A DNA stretch of 40,756 nucleotides from a virus. Both the position numbers and the translations under genes were made by a program. The notes under the pieces are model-generated. The model saw nothing but the letters and a program-made list of their open reading frames with translations, was not told where the DNA came from and searched no databases. Numbering within the stretch: the stretch's first letter is position 1; every line of letters starts with the position of its first letter. The stretch spans positions 1-40,756 of IMG/VR virus record IMGVR_UViG_3300017783_000063. The stretch is one strand, 5' to 3'. Shown piece after piece: positions 1-5,932 of this stretch.

Positions 1-1
1 A

Positions 2-163
2 ACCTTTCAGATCAACCTCTACCCTGTCACCCGTCAATGCATGATCTTCTGGCATTCGGGTCACTACAGCAACCACCAGGTGAGACGCCGTGATATGCTG
101 CGCCTCTTGGTTGATCTGAAGCAGAGCGCAGGAGCATGGGTCAACAGGTTCGCCCTCGCCTAG
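2..163 (+). CDS. 3' end of an unrecognised GC-rich gene (partial)
   Basis: An open frame enters from the left edge and ends at TAG 161-163, leaving 53 codons. The visible C-terminus is basic and polar, with the stretch FWHSGHYSNHQVRRRD followed by a probable helix rich in L, D, K and Q. I do not recognise the family. Codon use is unlike the rest of the window: 39 of the 53 codons end in G or C, whereas the large genes to the right mostly end in A or T. That would suit a gene recently taken from a GC-rich Synechococcus-like host, but a phage gene of unusual composition is equally possible. The other two forward frames stop within this stretch, which supports the choice of frame. The start lies outside the window. 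Confidence 0.55.
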   Translation, partial: TFQINLYPVTRQCMIFWHSGHYSNHQVRRRDMLRLLVDLKQSAGAWVNRFALA

Positions 164-167
164 GGAC

Positions 168-204
168 AGGGTGGGGGGACTGTATATTGCCCCCCTATGC
201 CCCT
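168..204 (+). terminator. G/C-rich hairpin after the partial gene, possible terminator
   Basis: Six Gs at 173-178 can pair with six Cs at 190-195 around an 11-base loop, and AGGG 168-171 could extend the stem with CCCT 201-204 across bulges. It starts 5 bases after the stop codon of the preceding gene. There is no T-run after the stem, so it is not a classical intrinsic terminator. It may act as a weak terminator or protect the 3' end of the message. Confidence 0.35.
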
Positions 205-268
205 TAGCGGTTGCGCCAAGCGAAAATCCATGGGTCCCTCCTAACCTACAAAAGTATCCAGACGACCG

Positions 269-275
269 ATAAATA
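269..275 (+). promoter_or_regulatory. T4-type late promoter motif ATAAATA
   Basis: The sequence CGATAAATATATT contains ATAAATA, the -10-like element of T4-type late promoters used with the phage gp55 sigma factor and described in cyanomyoviruses as NATAAATA. It lies 57 bases before the first ATG of the small genes that follow, in the non-coding stretch 164-332. Nothing else is seen in that stretch apart from the hairpin near its left end. Confidence 0.55.
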
Positions 276-332
276 TATTTGAAAATTGGTTTTTGAAAAC
301 CTCTAAACCCAAAAAAATTTCCCAGCAAAAAA

Positions 333-584
333 ATGATGGAAAACCGTTTTGAGAATTTTGAGCAAATACTAAGTCAATTCGATGATTTCTGTGATACGTT
401 CGAATCGAAAGCCGCAGAAGCATTCAATAGAGGAGATACAAATAATGGACAAGTTGTTAGAGCAGCCACAGAAAAGCTTGGAGGAAAAACTCCTACTGTT
501 GTTGGAGAGGTTGGACACACTGGAGAACAGGGTGAAACTATTAGAGAGACCGACATTAGCGTACAGACGCCCGAAGGCGAGTGA
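333..584 (+). CDS. Possible small acidic protein overlapping the next gene
   Basis: This is an 83-codon open frame with two consecutive ATGs at 333 and 336. The first 40 or so residues are acidic and phenylalanine-rich (MMENRFENFEQILSQFDDF) and look protein-like. The second half is low in hydrophobic residues and rich in G, T and E, as expected if it is only the other frame of the following coiled-coil gene. The two frames overlap by 140 bp (445-584), far more than any other neighbours here. No clear Shine-Dalgarno sequence precedes either ATG, but a late-promoter motif lies upstream. It may be a real gene, a leader, or the 5' half of a product that shifts frame into the next gene. Function unknown. 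Confidence 0.35.
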   Translation: MMENRFENFEQILSQFDDFCDTFESKAAEAFNRGDTNNGQVVRAATEKLGGKTPTVVGEVGHTGEQGETIRETDISVQTPEGE

Positions 585-675
585 GTACGAAAGTTTGTCA
601 GACACTCTAGATTATCTTCACAATAATATTGAAGGTATGAAAGAAGATCTTTTAAAGGTTGCGAAGGCAGTGTAG
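445..675 (+). CDS. Small coiled-coil protein, function unknown
   Basis: The 76-residue frame starts at ATG 445, placed 8 bases after a strong Shine-Dalgarno sequence AGGAGA (431-436). The frame extends upstream to another ATG at 382 without a comparable site, so 445 is preferred. Residues from about 9 to 32 form a leucine-rich heptad pattern (KSLEEKLLLLLERLDTLENR), a probable coiled coil, and the C-terminal third looks like a second amphipathic helix. It ends one base before the ATG of the next gene, so the two are probably translated together. Short coiled-coil proteins are common in tail clusters as chaperones or oligomerisation adaptors, but nothing here shows which. I do not recognise the family. 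Confidence 0.65.
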   Translation: MDKLLEQPQKSLEEKLLLLLERLDTLENRVKLLERPTLAYRRPKASEYESLSDTLDYLHNNIEGMKEDLLKVAKAV

Positions 676-676
676 G

Positions 677-1837
677 ATGGCGGTACCCTGGATTAATTTT
701 TTAGCACCATCGATGGGTGGCATAGGACCGATAGAGTTATCGGATTTTAGTAAGTTACAGAAGCTTCAGAACAGGAATGGAGTACCATTTTATGCTGGAA
801 GGTTTTATCCAAAGGATTCACAAGCAATCATTGAGGGTTTAAGTGTAGGATTAATTTCCGAGACCCCACCATGGTTAGGGTGGGAGGAGATCAAACCCAC
901 GCAGATCTGGATGGTACCAGCGTTTGAGGACGAGAGAATTCTCAGTACAATGACAAGTATTGAGAGAATTGACGTATGGCCTCGCGATGAAGACGATCCT
1001 GGCGAGACTCCTGATTTCGACACAGAGACTTCTAGGCATATGGAAGTAGAGAATAATTATTGGGGTGATGCGGGATTAAGTCTCACTGTGTATGCGCCAA
1101 ACAATACAATAGACCCTGGGATTGTGGTAGAGCAAAATGTACTACCACCCATATTGGTTGCGGGATATGTGGGGATATCACAGATTAGCGGTCGTGTCTC
1201 CGAGTATGGATTTTATGATAGTGAGATTCATATTGTAAATCATAAGAGTTATGGACAGGAGCATCTTCCTACAGATGATTATGAGATGATACGAATTCGA
1301 GAGGATGGAGCATGGATACGCCGTGACGCCGAGCTACCACGACTTGATGATGGTAAATTAGCATTTGTAGATGATAATGAGGATGGGTATCCGAAGGATC
1401 GTGCGTGGAGTCGCGATGAATATTCTGGTGTTGATCTCTATGGTATGTTTGTACATAGTGATTATACTGAGTCAGGATTATTCGGACATCAGGTTAGTAA
1501 TTTATTAACACGCTGGACGAATCAAGAGAAACCAAAACCGAATGCTGGATTAATATCATTCCTTCCAAGTAAGATGGATACAATTGTATTAACAATTAAG
1601 ACATCATGTGTCACTGTTGTAATACCAGATCCTGTACCAGGTGAAACAAAGTTAACGATAGATGATTTGGCGAGTGCTGGACTAGAGACGCTTGGTAGTT
1701 TTTTATCAAACAATATTTGGTATTTTTATTTGCCTGTAAGGTATAATGGAGATATACCAAGTCAGAGATTTGATAATCTACTTGCTAGGGCGGGAATAAA
1801 TAAATTGGACGATATAAATTATAGACCACCAGGATGA
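677..1837 (+). CDS. Unrecognised 386-residue protein beside the spike-tip gene
   Basis: ATG 677 follows the previous stop codon (TAG 673-675) by one base; the frame could extend to 659, but that would run into the upstream gene. The protein is acidic and rich in aromatic residues, with no signal peptide or membrane segment. It begins MAVPWINFLAPSMGGIGPIE and has several predicted beta-strand stretches (for example VLPPILVAGYVGI and TIVLTIKTSCVTVVI), a central Asp/Glu-rich part and a C-terminus ending in YRPPG. Its last four bases overlap the PAAR gene start (ATGA). That coupling and the surrounding baseplate genes suggest a structural tail component, perhaps one working with the central spike. 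This is inference from position only; I found no family signature. Confidence 0.8.
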   Translation: MAVPWINFLAPSMGGIGPIELSDFSKLQKLQNRNGVPFYAGRFYPKDSQAIIEGLSVGLISETPPWLGWEEIKPTQIWMVPAFEDERILSTMTSIERIDVWPRDEDDPGETPDFDTETSRHMEVENNYWGDAGLSLTVYAPNNTIDPGIVVEQNVLPPILVAGYVGISQISGRVSEYGFYDSEIHIVNHKSYGQEHLPTDDYEMIRIREDGAWIRRDAELPRLDDGKLAFVDDNEDGYPKDRAWSRDEYSGVDLYGMFVHSDYTESGLFGHQVSNLLTRWTNQEKPKPNAGLISFLPSKMDTIVLTIKTSCVTVVIPDPVPGETKLTIDDLASAGLETLGSFLSNNIWYFYLPVRYNGDIPSQRFDNLLARAGINKLDDINYRPPG

Positions 1838-2145
1838 AACCTTTTGGATTAGCAGGTCAAGGATGGTATGGAACTCATGATATCCATCTACCATTAACAT
1901 TTAATGCACCTGGCACTGGATATTCAGCTAATGTAATGATCAACGGTAGTTTCGCCCACAGAGGCGGTGATATATCAGAACCACATATTCTACCCATCCC
2001 ACCATTTCCATCGCACCTAGAGACGATTGTAGCGTCTCCTAGCACGGTATTGATCAATGGTATGCCTGCCGCCGAGATCGGTGCTACGGTCACTGGTACA
2101 GGGTCTGTATTATTTCTTCCAAGTTTCTCTGTATTTTTCAGTTAG
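1834..2145 (+). CDS. PAAR-motif spike-tip protein (T4 gp5.4-like)
   Basis: The 103-residue protein has the PAAR signature near its C-terminus: TVLINGMPAAEIGATVTGTG, with glycine-rich, proline-rich beta segments before it (FAHRGGDISEPHILPIPP). PAAR proteins fold into a small sharp cone, usually with a bound metal, that caps the membrane-piercing spike of contractile tails and type VI secretion systems. In T4 the equivalent is gp5.4 on the gp5 needle, of about the same length. The histidines at 42, 51 and 61 are candidate metal ligands. Its ATG overlaps the stop of the preceding gene by 4 bp, so translation is probably coupled. The hub protein gp5 it would sit on is not in this window. I am confident of the family and less so of the precise partner. 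Confidence 0.85.
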   Translation: MKPFGLAGQGWYGTHDIHLPLTFNAPGTGYSANVMINGSFAHRGGDISEPHILPIPPFPSHLETIVASPSTVLINGMPAAEIGATVTGTGSVLFLPSFSVFFS

Positions 2146-2149
2146 ACTG

Positions 2150-2158
2150 TGGTATAAT
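2150..2158 (+). promoter_or_regulatory. Extended -10 promoter TGGTATAAT
   Basis: A perfect extended -10 element (TGn followed by TATAAT at 2153-2158) lies in the 36-base gap between the PAAR gene and the small basic protein. No good -35 box is visible, which an extended -10 can do without. It resembles promoters read by the host primary sigma factor (early type) rather than the phage late motif found elsewhere here. Chance occurrence in an AT-rich gap is possible. Confidence 0.45.
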
Positions 2159-2181
2159 AAAAAAGTCAATTAATTTGAGTT

Positions 2182-2328
2182 ATGGCAAAGAGCAGAGTTG
2201 GACTAAGCGGTGGCGACACAATTGAATCTAGACCAAAGCGTACTCGTCAAGGACGTGGTAAGCACACCAAGTACACCCCTACGTCACGTAACAGTGCGAA
2301 AAAGCGATATCGTGGTCAAGGGAAGTAA
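2182..2328 (+). CDS. 48-residue highly basic protein
   Basis: ATG 2182 to TAA 2326-2328 encodes 48 residues starting MAKSRVGLSGGDTIESRPKR. Fifteen of the 48 are Lys or Arg and only two are acidic, with Gly, Ser and Thr filling the rest; no hydrophobic core is evident. That suggests a disordered nucleic-acid-binding or charge-neutralising peptide. I believe a similar short basic protein occurs in other T4-like cyanophages, but I cannot confirm that here. It follows an extended -10 promoter by about 25 bases and its 3' end overlaps the proposed oxygenase start by 17 bp. The basic, regular composition and clean start support a real gene despite its size. Confidence 0.7.
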   Translation: MAKSRVGLSGGDTIESRPKRTRQGRGKHTKYTPTSRNSAKKRYRGQGK

Positions 2329-2872
2329 TTTTATCCATGAGTCTACGATTCCCTTTAATGTATGTGAAGGGATTGTAGATTTTTATTATAACAACGATAG
2401 TTACAAAACTCACGAAGGATCCCATAGTGGTGGGCAAAAAGATTCTAATATTAAAGAATCTGTTGATATATCGTGTAATGTTGATTATGGTGAGTTTGAT
2501 AATAGGATTGAGCAATACTTCCTACATCTAGATCGGCAACTAAAGGTGTACTTCAATAAGTTTGAACGTTCGCATATGCCATGTAATATTACTGATAAAT
2601 TTAATATTCAGTGGTATCCTCCTGGTGGGGGTTACAAGATATGGCATTTTGAAAGAACTGAAAAACGACATAGTGTAAGACGCCATTTAGTATGGATGAC
2701 CTATCTAACAGATAATCCTGATGGCGGTACAGAGTTTCTATATCAGGATTTGTATGTTCCTGCTGAGAGGGGCAAAACGCTGATATGGCCTGCCGAGTGG
2801 ACACATACCCACCGTAGTAGACCAGACACTAAATACGAAAAGATGATTATCACAGGTTGGGTTGAGTTGTAA
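2312..2872 (+). CDS. 2OG-Fe(II) oxygenase family protein
   Basis: This belongs to the 2-oxoglutarate and Fe(II)-dependent dioxygenase superfamily, which hydroxylates or otherwise oxidises proteins, nucleic acids or small molecules using 2-oxoglutarate and O2. With GTG 2312 as start (MVKGSNFIHES) it has 186 residues. The metal triad is visible as H112-x-E114 (WHFER), an HxE variant of HxD, with the distal His in WTHTHR (H165 or H167). The conserved core DGGTEFLYQ lies between them, and a lysine or arginine near the end (TKYEKMIITGW) could bind 2-oxoglutarate. No in-frame ATG precedes the conserved N-terminus. A GTG at 2210 is also open but lies inside the basic-protein gene and yields residues that do not look like the family. 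Such oxygenases are frequent in cyanomyoviruses; the substrate is unknown. Confidence 0.85.
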   Translation: MVKGSNFIHESTIPFNVCEGIVDFYYNNDSYKTHEGSHSGGQKDSNIKESVDISCNVDYGEFDNRIEQYFLHLDRQLKVYFNKFERSHMPCNITDKFNIQWYPPGGGYKIWHFERTEKRHSVRRHLVWMTYLTDNPDGGTEFLYQDLYVPAERGKTLIWPAEWTHTHRSRPDTKYEKMIITGWVEL

Positions 2873-3531
2873 TGAATTTAATTTGTAATCTTCCTGCTGA
2901 GAAAGTATGGGTTCGTAGAGAATACTTACGAGACCATCAAGATGGACACGGGGAGTTTGTCGAAGGCGTCTGGGTAGCAGCAAAGTCTATACCTGGGCGT
3001 GCTTTTTACTTTGAGACATACTTACCCACATATGGAGCAATGTATGACAAACTACCCATTAGTGCGTTTGTACGATCCCCCGAAACCCCAGTCATAGACA
3101 TGAGTTTGGAGAATCTACAATTTTGGAATTGTATGGATTATGGTGTCATGGCAATCAACAAAGGATTTGTCTCATCTATGGACTGTGAGGTCTTCACTAG
3201 AGATCATGGTCTTATGAAGGGACAATATTTGTTTACACTTGATAACTACCACGCAAATCCAGATGTAATAGATAACAATGTAAGTGAAGTGCCACAGGAG
3301 CACAAATCACATAATTGTATCGCATTGAACAATGGTCAGTACGCTTTGTATCCTAATAACAGGATGCGTCTGTATGACCTCTCTATTACCCCTGAGGAAC
3401 CCAAGTTCCCTGACTTCAAAGTATCTACCATAGAATACCAAGTAGAGTCAGGAACTGACTGGGGACGCTTAGGTGACACAGATGATTATTTTTGGCAAAC
3501 ACAAAAGGAGAAACAAAATGGGACACCCTAA
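2872..3531 (+). CDS. Unrecognised 219-residue protein
   Basis: ATG 2872 shares one base with the oxygenase stop codon (TAATG), so translation is probably coupled. The protein is rich in aromatic residues and predicted beta strands, with motifs such as YFETYLPTYGAMYDKLP and FWNCMDYGVMAINKGF, and a C-terminus heavy in Asp, Gln and Lys. There is no signal peptide or transmembrane helix. Five cysteines are scattered rather than paired in a metal motif. Its location just downstream of the oxygenase could mean it is a partner or substrate, but nothing in the sequence shows this. I recall similar proteins of unknown function in cyanomyoviruses but cannot name a family. Confidence 0.8.
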   Translation: MNLICNLPAEKVWVRREYLRDHQDGHGEFVEGVWVAAKSIPGRAFYFETYLPTYGAMYDKLPISAFVRSPETPVIDMSLENLQFWNCMDYGVMAINKGFVSSMDCEVFTRDHGLMKGQYLFTLDNYHANPDVIDNNVSEVPQEHKSHNCIALNNGQYALYPNNRMRLYDLSITPEEPKFPDFKVSTIEYQVESGTDWGRLGDTDDYFWQTQKEKQNGTP

Positions 3532-3709
3532 TCGATTAGACGGATCAGTTGACAAAGGTGAAGACTTTGTTAATGAAGGTATGACACTCATCACCGAGAC
3601 TGATAGTGATAAGTACCTAAACATGTCAGCAAAACGTAATCGTAACAAAGCAAAGGACGAAGAGGTTTTTAATTCTCAAGAATGGGCGGACGGATTTGTT
3701 GGTAAGTGA
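3518..3709 (+). CDS. Small charged protein, 63 residues, unknown
   Basis: ATG 3518 sits 7 bases after a strong Shine-Dalgarno AAGGAG (3505-3510). The frame could open 15 codons earlier, but that start has no ribosome site and the N-terminus MGHPNRLDGSVDKGEDF reads better. The protein is hydrophilic, with many Asp, Glu, Lys and Asn residues and a short possible helix near the end (VFNSQEWADGFVGK). It overlaps the end of the 219-residue gene by 14 bp. A late promoter motif begins on its stop codon. Function unknown. Confidence 0.7.
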   Translation: MGHPNRLDGSVDKGEDFVNEGMTLITETDSDKYLNMSAKRNRNKAKDEEVFNSQEWADGFVGK

Positions 3710-3715
3710 TAAATA
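3709..3715 (+). promoter_or_regulatory. T4-type late promoter motif before gene 25
   Basis: TGATAAATAG contains ATAAATA, overlapping the stop codon of the preceding small gene. It lies 24 bases before ATG 3740 and would drive the gene 25, gene 6 and gene 7-type run, in which no terminator is visible. Confidence 0.6.
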
Positions 3716-3718
3716 GTA

Positions 3719-3733
3719 ACAGCCTATTGCTGT
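3719..3733 (+). other. Small hairpin in the gene 25 leader
   Basis: ACAGC 3719-3723 can pair with GCTGT 3729-3733 around a CTATT loop, just ahead of ATG 3740. Gene 25 has no clear Shine-Dalgarno sequence, so a leader hairpin could affect initiation, but a 5-bp stem may also be chance. Confidence 0.25.
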
Positions 3734-3739
3734 GCCTAA

Positions 3740-4132
3740 ATGCCAACCTTTGAGACATTCAAAGATTTGAGTGTTACCTTTAAGAAACATCCTGTAAGTG
3801 ATGATTTAGTAACGGTAAAAGATAAGGCAGCTATCGTTCAATCGATTACTGCCTTACTTCTTACTGTGAAGGGAGAAAGACCATTTCAACCCCAATTAGG
3901 ATGTGGTATTCGGAATGTATTATTTGAACCATTAGATTATGGTAGTGCTGGTATTATCAAAGCAGAAATTGGAGATGTTCTGACTCGTTACGAACCAAGA
4001 ATTAGTATCGATAGTATTCTCTGCACTCCAGATTATCTTAATAATGGTTACGAAGTTGAGATGTCGTTTACAATTGTAGGTAGAAACGACACACCAATAG
4101 CAGTAGAATTCTTCCTAGAGCGTACACGATAA
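3740..4132 (+). CDS. 25: Baseplate wedge subunit gp25
   Basis: At 130 residues the protein is close to T4 gp25 (about 132) and carries the GPW/gp25 family signature: an early helix in which residues around KDKAAIVQSITALLLT are followed by the conserved GERPFQPQLGCGIRNVLFEP, then the EPRI motif (RYEPRISI) and a final beta hairpin. gp25 belongs to the baseplate wedge core, where it binds gp6 and gp53 and primes sheath assembly. The ATG lies 24 bases after a late-promoter motif, and the stop codon shares one base with the ATG of gene 6 (TAATG), so the two are coupled. Gene 25 directly before gene 6 is the arrangement I know from cyanomyoviruses. Confidence 0.93.
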   Translation: MPTFETFKDLSVTFKKHPVSDDLVTVKDKAAIVQSITALLLTVKGERPFQPQLGCGIRNVLFEPLDYGSAGIIKAEIGDVLTRYEPRISIDSILCTPDYLNNGYEVEMSFTIVGRNDTPIAVEFFLERTR

Positions 4133-5928
4133 TGCCTTATACTCAGGTTGCCAACCTAGACTTTGAAGATATCAAAGTTGCTCTGAAGGATTACCTCAGA
4201 GCGCAGTCAGATTTTACCGATTATGATTTTGACGGTAGTGTGTTATCGACGTTGATCGACACACTTGCTTATAATACGTATTATACGGCGTTTAACGCTA
4301 ACATGGTAGTCAATGAACTATTCATTGATTCCGCTACGTTGAGAGACAATGTAGTGGCAATTGCGAAGCAGTTAGGATATAGACCTAAGAGCGCAACGTC
4401 ACCAACTGCTTACATATCATTTACTGTAACTTATAGTAATCCAACTGCGGATACTGAACTCCTACTGAAGAAAGGAACAGGATTTATTACCTCATATGAT
4501 AATAACATCTACCAATATATCGTACTAAATGATGTGACGGGGCAAGTATCAAATGGTGTTGCTACTTTTGAAGATGTAGAAGTAAGAGAGGGAACACAGT
4601 TAGTCAATACTTATACTGTTAACACAGCACTTAAGTCACAACGTTTCAAACTTGACAACGAAAACATTGATACTAATACTATTAGAGTAAAGGTATTCCC
4701 AACTGGCGGATCATTTAGTGAAGCATGGTTAGTATCAGATAATATTATTGGTATCAACAGCAATTCAAAGATTTTCTTTCTAGAAGAGATTGAGGACTCA
4801 AGATATGAATTACTGTTTGGTGACGGTGTTTTAGGTAAGGCACTAGAGAATGGTGCGAGAGTAGAAGTGTCTTACTTAACTACTGCTGGTCCAGAAAGCA
4901 ATGGTGTGAGGACATTCGTATTCTCTGGTGTTTTGGAGAACCCACAAGGCGTTTCTCCTAACTCTTTTGATGTTTCTATTGTATCGACAATTGCGTCTGC
5001 TGGAGGCGAAGAGATTGAAGCCACAGAGAAGATTCGTTATACTGCGCCAAAGGCATATGGTACACAAGATCGTGCTGTTACTGCCGATGATTACTCCGCC
5101 ATTGTTAGACAAGTTTATCCAGCAACCAGCGATATTATCATTTTTGGAGGAGAGGACCAAGAACCACCTGACTACGGCAAAGTTTTTATTGTACTAAAAC
5201 CAAAAGATGCTGCTTACTTAACATCACTTACTAAAAACAATATTATAGAAGAACTTAAGAAGTATGCTGTTGCTTCTATTGAACCAGTCATTGTTGATCC
5301 ATCTATCACTTATGTTGAGATGAGTAGTAAGATCTACTACAACAGAAATACAACAGATCAGACACCAGCACAAATTAGAGATAAAGTAATTGGTGCGGTA
5401 CAAACTTATCTTGATACTTCCGACATTGAAAAGTTCAATGGTAAGTTTAGACATAGTAAAATGGTTGGTGTAATTGATGATGCAGATCGTTCTATCAATT
5501 CTAATCTTACTGAGATTACATTAAGAAAAGATTTCTATCCTCAGTTAAATTCTACATTCTATTACGAAATATGTTACCAGAACACTTTTGACAAGGATTG
5601 TGATGGTCCAGTCCTTGCTAGTACTGGTTTTAGAGTTACTGAGTATCCCAATTTTGATGTGTATCTTGAAGATATGGATGGCAAAATTGTCCTATATAGA
5701 CTAGATACTGCAACTGGCGAAAAGGTTGTCCTCGACAAAGAAGTTGGTGACATTGACTATGTAAACGGCGAATTGAAAATATATGCTTTGACTATCATTA
5801 AAGGTACATATTTTGATAACCGTATCTCTGTTCGAGTAAAACCCCTTTCAAATGATATTAAGGCACTCCGTGAGGTTTACCTTGATGTTGACGTAGCGAA
5901 TTCAAGTTTCACCGCATACAAAGAGTAA
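4132..5928 (+). CDS. 6: Baseplate wedge subunit gp6
   Basis: The 598-residue protein is somewhat shorter than T4 gp6 (about 660). It begins MPYTQVANLDFEDIKVALKD and continues through DFTDYDFDGSVLSTLIDTLA and the YNTYYTAFNANMVVNELFID helix, typical of the gp6/baseplate-J-like family. The middle part has the conserved APKAYGTQDRAVTADDY region with VRQVYP. gp6 forms the continuous inner ring of the T4-type baseplate as a heterotrimer with gp7 and gp53. The gene overlaps gene 25 by one base and ends 4 bases before the gp7-type gene, with no promoter or terminator in between, so it lies in one late operon. Codon use matches its neighbours. Confidence 0.9.
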   Translation: MPYTQVANLDFEDIKVALKDYLRAQSDFTDYDFDGSVLSTLIDTLAYNTYYTAFNANMVVNELFIDSATLRDNVVAIAKQLGYRPKSATSPTAYISFTVTYSNPTADTELLLKKGTGFITSYDNNIYQYIVLNDVTGQVSNGVATFEDVEVREGTQLVNTYTVNTALKSQRFKLDNENIDTNTIRVKVFPTGGSFSEAWLVSDNIIGINSNSKIFFLEEIEDSRYELLFGDGVLGKALENGARVEVSYLTTAGPESNGVRTFVFSGVLENPQGVSPNSFDVSIVSTIASAGGEEIEATEKIRYTAPKAYGTQDRAVTADDYSAIVRQVYPATSDIIIFGGEDQEPPDYGKVFIVLKPKDAAYLTSLTKNNIIEELKKYAVASIEPVIVDPSITYVEMSSKIYYNRNTTDQTPAQIRDKVIGAVQTYLDTSDIEKFNGKFRHSKMVGVIDDADRSINSNLTEITLRKDFYPQLNSTFYYEICYQNTFDKDCDGPVLASTGFRVTEYPNFDVYLEDMDGKIVLYRLDTATGEKVVLDKEVGDIDYVNGELKIYALTIIKGTYFDNRISVRVKPLSNDIKALREVYLDVDVANSSFTAYKE

Positions 5929-5932
5929 GTAA

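Noticed and set aside
164-332. Possible small gene or tRNA in the left non-coding stretch
   Set aside because: No frame of useful length with a ribosome site and no cloverleaf were seen; only the hairpin and the late-promoter motif are supported.
382-444. Longer start for the small coiled-coil protein
   Set aside because: ATG 382 has no ribosome-binding site and adds residues without coding character; ATG 445 has a strong AGGAGA.
2210-2872. Longer oxygenase frame starting at GTG 2210
   Set aside because: The first 34 codons lie inside the basic-protein gene in another frame, and their residues do not resemble the start of the oxygenase family; GTG 2312 gives a family-like N-terminus.
3473-3517. 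Upstream extension of the 63-residue gene
   Set aside because: It lies within the end of the 219-residue gene and has no ribosome-binding site, whereas ATG 3518 follows AAGGAG at proper spacing.
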